A DNA stretch of 64,000 nucleotides, from NCBI GenBank assembly GCA_040285825.1, contig JAUPSS010000008.1, positions 1,178,001 through 1,242,000 of the forward strand. The letters run 5' to 3'. Below, piece by piece: positions 31,701 to 42,257 of the stretch. Origin of the DNA: Eukaryota sp. TZLM1-RC. Lineage: Eukaryota; Metamonada: BaSk clade. The position numbers and the translations under genes were made by a program. The notes beneath the pieces are model-generated. The model made no database searches and was not told the DNA's origin. It worked only from the letters and a program-made list of their open reading frames with translations. How positions within the stretch are numbered: the first letter of the stretch is position 1; each line of letters begins with the position of its first letter.

Positions 31701-34700
31701 CTCCGCCGCCATCTATGCTAACTGTACCAGAAAGGTGCTCTCAAGTTGTTCCTTTTCCCCGCTCAACAAACTCCTTACATGTAGAAGGGGAGGACATGAA
31801 GGAAGGGAAGATTGCAACATGTAAATCAACCTCCAACCTGTCGGTAACTGCCAGGTCATCATTGGTTGGATCAAAATCAAGCAATAATCAGAATTTTATA
31901 ATGGATTTTGTTTGTGCAGATTTGGATTCAACTTTTAATTTGGACATTGAATCTGATCATTCAATCAAAATCCCTCTTGATGACCAAGTTTCTGTTTACA
32001 CAATCGTTGTTCAATCCATCACGTGTACTATGGTTTTCACGTATGGCCAAACACCTAAAATTTTACCAAGTCGAGATGTTTTTGTTTCACCAAAAGTTGT
32101 AATGAACAAAGATCAAAATTTTGTACAAAATGAAGGATGTAAATTTTTGAACACTGGAGAAGAGATCAATGTAGAGGGTCACCAATTTGCTGTGGTTAGC
32201 TCAATATCTCAACTTTTTGACCTTTGTGGTGCACTTTGCCCTAATATTAAACTAGACGAATTTTTCTTTATGAAAAATTGGAATAACTTCTCTTTTGATC
32301 AAAAATGCGAAAAATTCAGTAAATACTGCTCCAATGAACTTTGTCTTTTCATCAAACTTAAAGATCTTGAATTTTTCAACTCTGTGGTCAAGGATTATAT
32401 CCAAAATAGATTGGAATTTTCTTTTATTGACGATTATCTCTTGGATAATGATTTATCTCCTTATGCTCAGTTTCCATTCTCTACTCTCAATCCTTTAGAA
32501 AAAGTTTTATTAGTAACCTGGCTCAAGAAAAATAACGATATTGCCGGCGCATCAGCCATAAATCGTCAGCTTCAAGAAGATTCTGGCTTTTTTGAACCAC
32601 CAATTTCTTTTGTGTCACGATGGATCCAAACTGCCATATCTACTAACAAAGTCGAAGAGCCGTCCAGTAGTGATGGTGAATCAGATGGCGAACTTATGGA
32701 AGAACCACCTGAAAGCCTGCTAAGGGAAGAGGAGTCTTTTAAGGCTTTTGAGGCGCTTGATCTTGATGAAATGGAAGCTGATTTGGATGGTCTTGGTTCT
32801 GTGCAATCTTGTTCACTTACAATGCCTGCAAAAGGAATGAAAAAAGCAACGTCGAGATCCAAGAAGAAAACCAGAAGGCAAACCCCTCCCAAAGTCTTTG
32901 GTGCAGGAATGGCTCCTCCACCCCCCGCTCCCCCTGCTCCAATGTACATTCCCTCTGAAACAACCAAGGAATACGTGGAACAAAGGTACTGGAACTTAGA
33001 TGATGGCGATTGCAATTTTATAGATCAATACTCCAAATTTTTGGCGGATTTGTCATCTCATCTGTTGACTAATGAAGATCTGAAAGGCTTTGTTTCCGAA
33101 AATTTTGTACATCTTGCATCAAAACCTTCCTTGAATATGATTTTGTTGGCAATTTCGCTAATGGATCTGTCATTAGTACCATCAACTGAAAGGGCTTTTG
33201 AACTTCGAAAGAACCAATTAGGGACATCCTTGACGGCCAATCAACCTTTAATGGTTTTCTACTCGGGAGTACAACCTTCTACGGTTCCCTTTTCACCTTC
33301 TGCAATGGTTGCAATGGCATTTTTGGATCCAATTTCAGTGAATGATCAAGGAGAAATTGCTGAAGTTTTTGAGTTTGTTTCCAGAAAAGTTTTTTGTTGC
33401 GAAGTTTCAGTTATTTCTCTGGTCAATCATAGTCAAGATGTTGACGTAATCTATCAATTTCCAGTCGGTAGTATTCCTCTTTCCACAAGCAACTCTATTG
33501 TTGTTGATTCTGTCAAATTAACTGGCCACTATTCCCAGAAGTACTATTTTTACTTTCCCAAAGCCGGCACTTACACATTTTCCCCCGCCAGGGTCTCTGC
33601 CAATTCACCAATTGCTGTTGCTCAATCTCCATACAATGATTCTTTTTCCCTAAATGTTGCAAGTGAAAGCCAATCAATTGGATGGAAAGAGATTGCTTTG
33701 AAAGGAACATTGAAGCAAGTAGTGAATTACTTGGAGAATGAGATTGCAAATCTTGCTGATGATGATTTAGCATTGCTGGAGCCTCGAATGAACACAAGAG
33801 AAGATTTTGAGTGTTTGTATCAATTGTTGAAATCAAATTATCGGTTTGTCCCTTGTCTGTTCAAGTACTCCTTCAAACATGCCACCAGTGGTGAACTTGT
33901 GCCATTATATCACTATTTAGAAGGTAATGCCCCTTTCACCAGGCTAATTGGACCTTATTTCAAGTCAAAGTCGTTTCTTGTTAATGGATTTGAAGATAAA
34001 CTCTTAGAGTTGGTGGAATTGGCGGGTTTTGCTCGACAAAGGGTGTTTGAGTTTGAAGGAAATAATTATCATTTCCTACCCGAATTTGAGAAGAATTATA
34101 AGAATTTTATCAAATATTTTCTCAATTCTCCACAAAAACCTTATGATTTGCTCTTATTCAGCTACCACTTAGTAGTAAATGGAAAACTGTCTGAAGCCTC
34201 CAAATTATATGAGAAGGCTAAATGTCTAGGCCAAAACTCAACCGATTGTTTATTTGAAAATGCTTATTACCAAAAACTGTATTTAGAATGTTTTCTTTTT
34301 CTTGTGGATCCTACTATGGAAAAGGACGAGCTGAATTCTCAGTTACAGAAAGGCTTGGCGTGCCCAATTCCTCATTTAAAGAAGAATTTTATTGAAATGT
34401 ACAATCTTGTTAATCCAAAATCTGATCAATCTTATGGTGAAGAGCTCGGTGATGATTTAAGTTTGAAAAATTCAGTACGTCGTGAAGCTAGGCCTTCTTG
34501 TCAAGTAAAATTTGACTCGGAGCAAGGAAAATTGAATATTTCTGTGGTTAGTTGCACAAAACTCATGGTTAAGTTTTCTCAAATTGATCCAGAAGTTCTA
34601 TTTTCATCATCCCCCTTCACTGAAATGGAAGCTGATCAATCAATTCCAATCAAAACTGATTACGTAATGACCTACGATGTTGATCAATCCCAACATTATT

Positions 34701-35071
34701 TCCAACTTGATCTCCCAAAGACTCAGCAGCATTTCCAAGCTCGAGTAATTGTGGAAAATGCTAAGTATGTGAAGCATCAAATCATCAATTGTCTTTCCAA
34801 TGATTTCAAGCTGAGAATATCACCTGAAGCTGGCCAGTTAGCTCTCATTCCAGGAACACCAACGTCCAGCATTGGCTATGTCAAGGTGTTTTCTCGACAT
34901 CATGATGGTTCCATTCATTTTTATAAGGATGGTTATACAGATAGGAGTTTGTTTTTCGATTATTGTTCATTGTCCACTACTGATTTAGAAAAAACAGCAA
35001 AGTTTTCCATTTATGTTACTATTCACGGTTTTGGAGCCAAAATAATTAAAGTTGATCCACCAAAAATGTAG
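28733..35071 (+). CDS. Giant (about 2,112-residue) beta-rich protein, possibly macroglobulin-like
   Basis: The first ATG in frame is at 28733; the frame is open from 28685. No signal peptide is obvious; the start is helical. From about residue 400 the chain reads like repeated immunoglobulin-like sandwiches resembling MG domains of alpha-2-macroglobulins: GVFVVELVADD followed by FKLFDDKGAAVESFKVSLGIG and GHVLLPLL, and SNEQGMVDLGSLKGISSM. A disordered linker (about residue 1330-1430) has an acidic part, a basic SKKKTRR patch and PPPPAPPAP, then EQRYWNL. The C-terminal third is again beta-rich (YYFYFPKAGTYTF), with a helical segment resembling TPR (SEASKLYEKAKCLGQ). No thioester motif (GCGEQ) was found. 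Family assignment is tentative; an intracellular scaffold is equally possible. Confidence 0.55.
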   Translation: MLTTQFLEKLALQEDVATFVTTLNPQSEEYFFAKLLLLQSTDHPTNEESELLSQFESLHPTSEELDTVRIRYLFRSLDDASLDDPSQRFTILLQLAKLLSIDDVFTSKHVQSSLELLPSTLDPSLYSVQELVASNSTTRITQLSTAAYPLINADSVIHSDIPQDDLVRFITGVPCFVTFPNLFPIVRHLLNKKGKNWYKKLNLRKKLDRDQLLILNAELKDLILVEQFFSDLITSLIPSDEHISVHSLKSFYLEVWEVIHELSFTVFPAFVCQFFSTLLSFFIEINHFNEEMFMFYLEKTKNCQSIGYEITSSLPEQILPSQVLSREEIIWKLLIELFKEERPLHPFNCLVEETMFKRAVLFTKMVHNSSDFQEFQQSCDSSLVNSVIEMKVVTIDATPQYLIDPSSSDKLSVNISLKNVEQASLNIFIIDTECYYQQNVQSINNSIKLDGFKPNYVITLPSVPPSQLTNTVIDLPDSHTRGVFVVELVADDMRSRTVVSKGRCHVVEKVLACGHYFKLFDDKGAAVESFKVSLGIGSDRMEKQSENGHVLLPLLSSESKCTTQTVVFTLSDGYSFPHSFERAVEAWRFSCCFSPLAELIKPGKQVEIPFRTTLFSCNDIPCEIKNLQNFTIVATLLQSDERRSVEVFSNIELFDCGVGLVKLNIPDDLKSINFNCSARVQSVLNPSVWFDLNDSFCYNISARDENHYISNPFLRLNEDSSFSIQLLGLNGEVVPNSKIELELFPFVMMDSLKFHLQSNEQGMVDLGSLKGISSMKVSSLSNEFESRQYDLTLSSYRINTDQPFCFSTIDSIRFPLPKANFYDCTLVSFPFEYQTPHLVKNQIKPSNNSIIELDTLPVGKYKLYCSGNGILEDFVFNFVISGTLDQGFACSPYRIFEHNVPNLFFLSSEVFADEVSLSIKGLDDSCRLHVIKSHFIQNFSCKVFDPIPSTSAFASKHNGPFDHCTQTKLSKEAQYVLLRQSQPHRIGVTAPPPSMLTVPERCSQVVPFPRSTNSLHVEGEDMKEGKIATCKSTSNLSVTARSSLVGSKSSNNQNFIMDFVCADLDSTFNLDIESDHSIKIPLDDQVSVYTIVVQSITCTMVFTYGQTPKILPSRDVFVSPKVVMNKDQNFVQNEGCKFLNTGEEINVEGHQFAVVSSISQLFDLCGALCPNIKLDEFFFMKNWNNFSFDQKCEKFSKYCSNELCLFIKLKDLEFFNSVVKDYIQNRLEFSFIDDYLLDNDLSPYAQFPFSTLNPLEKVLLVTWLKKNNDIAGASAINRQLQEDSGFFEPPISFVSRWIQTAISTNKVEEPSSSDGESDGELMEEPPESLLREEESFKAFEALDLDEMEADLDGLGSVQSCSLTMPAKGMKKATSRSKKKTRRQTPPKVFGAGMAPPPPAPPAPMYIPSETTKEYVEQRYWNLDDGDCNFIDQYSKFLADLSSHLLTNEDLKGFVSENFVHLASKPSLNMILLAISLMDLSLVPSTERAFELRKNQLGTSLTANQPLMVFYSGVQPSTVPFSPSAMVAMAFLDPISVNDQGEIAEVFEFVSRKVFCCEVSVISLVNHSQDVDVIYQFPVGSIPLSTSNSIVVDSVKLTGHYSQKYYFYFPKAGTYTFSPARVSANSPIAVAQSPYNDSFSLNVASESQSIGWKEIALKGTLKQVVNYLENEIANLADDDLALLEPRMNTREDFECLYQLLKSNYRFVPCLFKYSFKHATSGELVPLYHYLEGNAPFTRLIGPYFKSKSFLVNGFEDKLLELVELAGFARQRVFEFEGNNYHFLPEFEKNYKNFIKYFLNSPQKPYDLLLFSYHLVVNGKLSEASKLYEKAKCLGQNSTDCLFENAYYQKLYLECFLFLVDPTMEKDELNSQLQKGLACPIPHLKKNFIEMYNLVNPKSDQSYGEELGDDLSLKNSVRREARPSCQVKFDSEQGKLNISVVSCTKLMVKFSQIDPEVLFSSSPFTEMEADQSIPIKTDYVMTYDVDQSQHYFQLDLPKTQQHFQARVIVENAKYVKHQIINCLSNDFKLRISPEAGQLALIPGTPTSSIGYVKVFSRHHDGSIHFYKDGYTDRSLFFDYCSLSTTDLEKTAKFSIYVTIHGFGAKIIKVDPPKM

Positions 35072-36355
35072 CTTTTGTTGTTGTAAATATAAAAAAATAT
35101 TAATCTTTATCTTGATTCTCGTTTTCACACTTTGCTCCCCTTACATCAAATTATTACTTCTGCTTCCTTTTTGTTGTAATCATTATCTATGAGGATTCTG
35201 AATTCAGGTGGTATACTAATCGAGTAAAATTCCTCAAATGTCCCGAGCCGGAGTCTTTTTTACTAAGTTGAAGATGACTTTGCAAAAACGTACATGGTAA
35301 AACTATTGTTTATTCCAATTTCTGATTCAATTTAGTTTGGGTTTGCAAATCTTTGGTCGCCAACCTTTGTAATCCAAAATAAAAAAGGGTTTGATCCGAG
35401 TCAGCTGAAAACACCATGTCGTTGAAAACAAACAAAGTACTGATGAATTTAGTTTTAACAATTGTTGAGGTTTCATTTTGTTGGAAAAGTTGACTAGTCC
35501 TCTCAACAGATGTCATGTCTCCACAAACATATTAAACTAATGGTTTGGTAATTTGTCAGCAGGATATTCACAGCTGATCAATGAACGTCAAATTTAATGA
35601 CATTGGTGATGAGTGTGGCTTCTGCAAATTCAACAATCTGTTGTTGAAGATTAATAACAAATTCATCCTTTACCCTTTACCATCATTAAAACTTCTTCTT
35701 GTTGGAAAAATACCGTATTGATCCCAGTTCTTTCATTGTTCTTAAAAAAATATACCCAAAAGAAGCATCAAGTAAAAAAAAGACTTCCGTATTAGTATTA
35801 TTAGTATTAGACTTTCTTGTTATGTTCGTGAAAAATCAACAAGTCCTGTAAAAAACTTGGACTTACTGATTTATTACAATTGAAATGGATAATTTTCAAC
35901 ATTATTTAGTTAAATTGATCAGACATTGTTGCATTCTCTATAGTGTTACCCATACATATTTCTTCTTTAAATCCAGTTTTGTGGACTGGGTATGTTTCTC
36001 TATTTTTCAATTAAGTCCTATTGAGAGTATTTCCAATTGTGAATAATCAGACAAAATTGAATCTTTTAAAGATCCTTTGCTTTCAAATTTAATTGAGATC
36101 TTGGATTTTGAAATTTTGGTTCATTGAATTCAGTCGCATCACTCCTGATTTATTTCTATTATGTGTTGTAGTTCAACAAAACTTTGAGAGATATACAGAT
36201 GACTTTGAAGAAAATTCTCTTGGTTATGGTTGTTGAAATGTGCTGTTCATAAACCTTGATGGATAAATGACTATTGATGATGTCAAATATACAGATATTC
36301 GCAAATACTCATTGGCCTTACCACTTCACGCTTTTTGGCAGGTTTTGGAATGATT
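35072..36355. other. Intergenic; contains a short repeat shared with 8.8 kb
   Basis: AT-rich. Bases 35546-35590 are the reverse complement of about 8785-8828 (core CAGCAGGATATTCACAGCTG). Nothing else recognised. Short frames here lack family motifs. Confidence 0.45.
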
Positions 36356-36560
36356 GAAAGAAATGGACCAATATAAATTTTAACAAATTGTTTTGGCAAA
36401 TAGAATTGTGTCTTCTACTTTGAAGGGGATGTTGAAATTTGTTTCTGATGCTGTGCTTTATCTTGGATCTCACTATGAGAGAGTTGCAACTAATTGTTTT
36501 GTTTTGGGAGAAATGGATTATTTAGATGTTGATTTATAACTCGTTTATTAAATAAAAATA
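36356..36560 (+). mobile_element. LINE 3'-end remnant, subfamily L1
   Basis: The last 60 or so codons of the L1 LINE protein (WQ-RIVSSTLKGMLK..., ending LDVDL-stop) are recognisable by comparison with 21.18-21.35 kb, with frameshifts, followed by an A/T-rich tail. Typical severely 5'-truncated insertion. Confidence 0.75.
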
Positions 36561-36952
36561 ATCAAAAAGACTCACTCAAATGAACAACTTGCACTCTCTT
36601 AGAATTCACCTTTACATGAGCTGAAGAGGCCTCTTCACGACATTGTCAACATTGTCAAATTTGCTGAATTAAACAAGAATTTGCATTCTGGAGAAGGATC
36701 CAATTTTTTTGAACTTTTGCCAAGACTTCAATAAAAACCAAAACTAATATACATTGAATTATTATACTATTAATTCAATATTTGAATTTGATTAATGAAC
36801 TACTCCACTTCAGTATCTTGTAAAGGATTGTCAGTACAATTAATAAGCCTTTCTATCTTTGAATTTAATTTTTTCCTTGTATTCTGGTAATTTAGAATCA
36901 GTAAGGAATTGAATTAAAAAATAAAATCAACAAAAACAAAATATTCCATCTA

Positions 36953-37972
36953 TTAATGTAAAACAGACACAACACCATCTTTTTGGGTAATAAAAAAAGG
37001 TGAATATTGATCTCCTTCAAAACAACCAATAATTCTACCAAAAAACTCATAAACCTTAGACACAAATAGATTTGAAGAAAAGCTGTTGGGGAAAATGAAA
37101 GAATTGGAATCACAAAGAGTTGAAAGAGAGTCAATTGGAGACAAAACCAAAGAATCTTGAAACATTAGCAACTTTGGTATTGTTAATTCATTGAAAAGAG
37201 GTGGTGAAGAAAAGAGATCACCTGTTGAAATATTCCTAATGTCAGAAACTTTGAGACTGCCTCCCAACCCAGCGGTGAAAAGAAAAGGAAACCTAATCAG
37301 AAATGATCGACCCCCATATTGATTGTTGTTTGTGGAAAAAGTGTCAAACTTTTTCCCTCTTCTACTATCTCCCAACAGAATTTGTCCTGACTGTGCAAGC
37401 AAGAAAAAAGTGGACTCAGTCAGGAACGATTGATCAATGGGGGTCATCCGGTCAGGGAGGGAATATTTGGTGAAATAATTGGCTTGGAAATCTTGAAATA
37501 ACTGGCAATGCGATTTGGTTGATGTCAATAAGGATTGATTTTTAAAACAATGGAGATAACTATTCTTGAAGACCCTTAGTTTTTTGGTTGAGTTTCCTCC
37601 TATTTCGAGACCTTTGTCTCTGGAAAGGAATGAAAGCTGATTATTTACAGTGGATGCGTGATCAAAAGGCTCCATTGTAGAGAGCTGGTTGAAGTGCATG
37701 TTATAATGAAAGCAATGAGTATGACCTTTAAGGACGAAACAACCGCTGGTACATGTCGCAAGAAAGGGTTCATGTGTGTGTAGAACAGATTTAACACCAC
37801 GAGGGAGTAAAGGTAGTGTAAGAGTGGTGTTAAGAATACCAGGAGAGTCATGAAAGAAGGAAGACTTAATGAACGGATTCTTAGGTCTCTGTTGAGCTTT
37901 GAGCAGCTCTCTTCCCTGTCTAGAATCCACTGGATAGTGTTTGTTAGAGGAAGGGTCAAAGATGAAGCGCAT
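36953..37972 (-). CDS. Probable beta-propeller (WD40-like) protein
   Basis: 339 residues. The N-terminus (MRFIFDPSSNKHYPVDSRQGRELLKAQ) looks like a conserved short domain. The rest is made of short beta-strand units, clearest in FFLLAQSGQILLGDSRRGKK and FLFTAGLGGSLKVSDIRNI, where the second resembles a WD repeat ending (G-x-L-K-V-x-D-I-R). I could not assign a family; DCAF4-like or another small WD protein are options. ATG start, single exon, ends DGVVSVLH. Confidence 0.6.
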   Translation of the reverse strand: MRFIFDPSSNKHYPVDSRQGRELLKAQQRPKNPFIKSSFFHDSPGILNTTLTLPLLPRGVKSVLHTHEPFLATCTSGCFVLKGHTHCFHYNMHFNQLSTMEPFDHASTVNNQLSFLSRDKGLEIGGNSTKKLRVFKNSYLHCFKNQSLLTSTKSHCQLFQDFQANYFTKYSLPDRMTPIDQSFLTESTFFLLAQSGQILLGDSRRGKKFDTFSTNNNQYGGRSFLIRFPFLFTAGLGGSLKVSDIRNISTGDLFSSPPLFNELTIPKLLMFQDSLVLSPIDSLSTLCDSNSFIFPNSFSSNLFVSKVYEFFGRIIGCFEGDQYSPFFITQKDGVVSVLH

Positions 37973-38269
37973 AGTACTTGCTAGTTGATCGTTACATGCA
38001 CAACGAGCGTATTTTACCTGGGAGGTCTATTGTTTATTGTTCGAAAAGAAAGTTTTCTGGTTATTCATTTTTGAAAGATTGCTACAGTGCATTTATCAAA
38101 TTGGATTTTCTTTATACAATACCAAATGTTTGATGATTGAGAACCTGCTAAACTTGTTATTGGTGGTCAAGACGTTGCTTTTATCAACTATTTTGAATCA
38201 GGTTTTCGATTTTTTTGAAAAACCTTTTTTTATTCAAACGAAATTGTTTAAAACTAAAAAATAATTTCC

Positions 38270-38905
38270 TCCAAAATAAACTCCATTGAAAATTTACCTA
38301 CAGCATTTTCTTCATAAAATTTTTCTAGTGATAACAACCAGCTAGAGACAAGGCTATACATTTCCTTAAAAATAGAAAATACAATTCTGTTTTGCCAAAA
38401 AGTTCGGTCAAATATTCTTCCAGTTCTATATTTGACAATAGATAAAAATCGTCTATAAAAGATAACGAGGTTTTACTCAAGGTTCTAAATACAGAAAAAG
38501 CAAAAGGACAAAGAAGGAATTGAGTATGTGAGTTGGAATTCAAATTATTGATCTTTTCAGCGTACTTGATAATTTTCGCTTCTTCGGCTCTTCGTAAAGG
38601 TGAATTATAAGATGGTGCAAGTTTTCCATTCGAGCTCTTTGATACATCAGTAGATCTGACGTCAATAATGATCATTGATCCATCAAGACCTAGAACTAAC
38701 ACATCACTGCGGCTGTCACCAAAAGAATTTCTGTCAGATTCATTACCCATTTTTGAAAGCAAAGGTTTTAAACAGGATTCAATCTCGCAGGACTAGAACA
38801 TACAACAAAGCTGATCACGAACTGCATCATGCACTGTTGATCTAAGTTTGATACAACGATTACAATTAAATATATGGTTTGTAGTGACAGTCTTCCCAGA
38901 TTTAC
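38270..38905 (-). mobile_element. LINE fragment with endonuclease domain (minus strand)
   Basis: Frame 38762-38325 encodes the C-terminal restriction-like endonuclease: RSDVLVLGLDG, IIIDVRSTDVS, AKIIKYAEK, LCPFAFSVFRTLSKTSLSFIDDF. Upstream remnants carry the zinc-knuckle region to about 38905, where it meets a plus-strand LINE head-to-head. Sequence differs enough from the other copies to be a separate subfamily. Confidence 0.75.
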
Positions 38906-38914
38906 AAATCTTTC

Positions 38915-40900
38915 GTCTGATGTATTTTTTTAATTCTAGTAATTCTAATTACATCTTTAATTTAGATTTTAAGAATGCTTTTAATTCTGTATCACGTTCT
39001 TCCATTTTGCCTTTGCTGCGAAAGCATTTTCCTGAAGTTGAGTCTTTTTTCTATTCATTTTATGGAAAATCATCAACATTGGTCTATGAAAACTTTGACC
39101 TGCTTTCTTCTTCAGGTGTTAAACAGGGCGATCCACTTGGTCCTTTTTTTTGTCTGGCAATTCATTCATTAATGTGCGAATTAAAAGAAAAATTCCCAGA
39201 AATAGATATTGTAGCATATATGGATGACATTTCTGAAATTGCTCCTATTACAATTTTCAAACAAATAGCAACTTTTATTCAACAGCGTTATGAAGATAAT
39301 GGTCTCTCATTGGATATCTCCAAATGTTTGATTATTGGCCATGAACCAATTGATTTTTTCATTAATGATGTCAATGTCCCCTTTATCAATTATGATCAGT
39401 CTGGTTTTCGTTTTTTGGGTTGTTATCTCGGAAATATTGATGAAGTCAAAGGCCAACTTTCGACTCTGTTGACTCAATTTGAAAATGAATTAGAATCAAT
39501 AGAAAATTTAAATATTGAGAAGTATTTGAAATTCTTTTTCCTAAAAATTTGTTATTCTGGAAAATTTACTCATATTTTGAGATCAACATCACCATCAATT
39601 TCTTTGGAGTTTTGTCGAATTTTTAATGAACAAATAACCAATTTTTTAGCAAAATTATTAGAAATTGATGCATTTCAGTTACGAAGCCACATTTTTTGTG
39701 GTACAAATTTTGGTGGTGTTGATTTTCATAAATCAAGCTACCTTTGTAAAGCTGCCTTTATTTGAGGTGGTGAAAATTTTATTTATGAATTTGTGAATCG
39801 TTTTCCTGAAAAAATTAATCTCATTGAAAATTGTGGCAGCTCTTATCTTATTTCTTTGCAACAGGAAATTGAAACTCTTTCACCCAATATTTGGTCTAAA
39901 TGTTTCCCCTCTGATATTGTGGAACTTCCTCCAACAAGCTTGCTCTCCTTAACACTGACTTTTGAAAAATTGCAGAAAATAATCTTAAAAATTTTAGAAA
40001 ACTTGGATTATATTGTACGTCTTAGCTTGGCTAAAGAAAAAAATCCCGTTTTTGCAAACTTTTTGATTGATCTTGAAGACAGTTACTCAAGTTGCCTAAT
40101 CTCCCAAATTCCCAACATTTATGGCCTTCTACTCCATTATCACCAATGGACCACTGCAATGAGAATGAGATGTTTTCTATGCCCTTGTTCTTTACCAAAT
40201 GATTTAATTTGTCGCTTCAAGAGTGTTGTTACGCTTTCCGATATTTTTAACTGTAAGTATTTTATAACTTATCGCTCAATTGTTCATGATTCAGTTCGTG
40301 ATCAATTATATGCCATGTGCAAAAGTTTCAATATAGAGGCATTTATTGAGCCATTAGTACGCAAGCTGTCTTCAGATCAAACTGATGATTCCTTTGGTAA
40401 AAGAAGGCAGATTTAGTAGCTCCAGGGATCGATGGTGTTCTCAATGTTGTAGATGTTGTCTCAGTTGATGCTGGCAAAAATTCTGCTGCTCGTTTAGTGT
40501 ATTCCGCTGATTCGCCGTTATCTAACGCCGAAAAAAGAAGATAAAAAAATATGAAGAACCTTTGGCACAGTTAGGTAGATTGGAACATGTGAAATATCAG
40601 TTTGTGCCGTTTGCAATTTCTCTTTTTGGCAATATTGGACCTTCAGGGTTGCACTTTTTTGAGAACTTCAAAAAAGTGTTACTGAATAGGTCTGGTAAAA
40701 CAATGGATTCCACTTTCTGGTTAAATAGAATTGTTTTTTGCATTTTCAAGTCTATTCCAACAATGATTTCAAAGGCACTTTTAGATATTGGTGTAGAATA
40801 TGAACGTAATGCTGTGAGTAGGTTTAGTAATAGTGACACTTGTTGGGAGGATATTGAATTCTAGATAGATTTTTTTTTCTCAATAAATAATGCAGTTAAA
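38915..40900 (+). mobile_element. LINE, subfamily L1, most complete reverse transcriptase, broken
   Basis: Starts inside the RT domain just before motif A (FNLDFKNAFNSV, catalytic Asp), then GVKQGDPLG and YMDD, thumb, zinc knuckle and endonuclease. Lesions: TGA replacing a Gly codon at 39763, a one-base deletion near 40410 (G-run) and another near 40535 (A-run), judged by comparison with the 11.1-12.6 kb copy, to which it is very similar. Frames: 38848-39765, 39793-40416, 40562-40864. Ends in AT-rich sequence after the TAG. Confidence 0.85.
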
Positions 40901-41439
40901 AAAACATTTACAAATAAAACCATGGGGAAGATTATCAGACCAAATCAACGATAGAAGACGCTGAGATAATGAAAAATCAAGGTCATATAGAAACAAACCA
41001 TAAATTCTTGGTACTTGATGAAGATTTTTAGGTTGTTCTTTAGGTATTTTTGATGAAATTCAAAATCAACTTTCATCTCTTCTAGTATCTTTTTTCCTTT
41101 TCTCACAGACTTCTGCATTTCTTGATTAATACCTGTCAAGATGAATCGGTTTCCCGAGATCCAAATTCATTTTTAGATCCTTTAAGATGTCCCCTCAAAG
41201 TGAAACCTATCTCTAATTTTTGAGAGGGTTTTAATTTGGGATGTGCTATTCAATCTTTTATTGATGGCTTGTTACTTCAAAAAACGATATTTGCCCTGTT
41301 TGAAATTATTTCCAAAATTTTACAAAGGTATCCCAGCAGAATAACAACAACAATAAACACGAAGAACCTCTATTTCACCTATTTGCACTGTTTGCATCTG
41401 TTTTATGTGTTTCATCTATTTCATCAATGATATTCATGC

Positions 41440-42115
41440 TTTTAGATCGCACAACCAAGGTGGTATTGGCCTAACACGTTCATCGATTTTATCAAATGCT
41501 GAGTTTTTGGATGGAATCAAGAAGTTCCTGTATCTTGCTTTAAGGTTGTTCCAATGACTTCTGGAAATCATTATTTTTCTGCAAAAGTTGACACTATCTC
41601 GATTAAAACTAAAGATTTACCAAAATTTTCAAGAACTGTTCCTAAGCTACAGAAGAAGATTACTAATTATTTAGAAGCAAAATCACTGAACAACCAAATC
41701 AGCATGGCTAATAACTCCGTTGATTTTTCTTTGAAATTATTTTTGTCTTCTTTGTGTAGTGTGAATTCTTTTCAAAAAAGTTCATCATGTTTGATAGCAC
41801 AAGTTTCTCACCGTTTTGAACTATTGGTCTCAGAAGTTAATTTTTTGACGGTCATGCGAATCAGACTTAATCTAACCCTTCCTCAAGCATATCAAAAATG
41901 CAATGTAAATGTGGTGCTTATGGTTCTTTTGATCACATTTTTTCCTGCTGTAAATTCACTTAAAATAGAGCAATTATCCACAATGTTGTTGGTGATTGTA
42001 TTTATGATCTTTTCAAATGTGCTCATCATCTAGTTCGTTTAGTACCTCTGTTTGATGAAACTAATTTCTGTTTGAGCCGAAAACGAGGTCATATTCAATG
42101 TGCATGGTATGTTGG
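41440..42115 (+). mobile_element. Divergent LINE C-terminal fragment, subfamily L3
   Basis: Begins with GGIGLTRSSILSNAEFL, the equivalent of GGIGFTKSSILCQSAFL in L1. After a frameshift an open frame (41554-42033) covers the linker and MRIRLNLTLPQAYQKCN, parallel to MRMRCFLWPCSLPNDLICRC. The endonuclease is eroded. Low identity to the other copies suggests an old insertion. The tail near 42150-42240 is A-rich. Confidence 0.6.
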
Positions 42116-42257
42116 AACTGAAACCACCTTCTGCTGTATGTTGTCACTCTATAATAATAATAAATAAAATTAAAATTGAAAACATTTTACTATTTTTACT
42201 TAAATACACCAAAAAAAATCCGCCAAAAACTAAAAAAAAACTAAATACACAAATATT

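Noticed and set aside
32572-33015. Glycine/serine-rich minus-strand ORF
   Set aside because: Complement of the proline-rich linker and acidic region of the giant protein; composition is explained by the sense strand.
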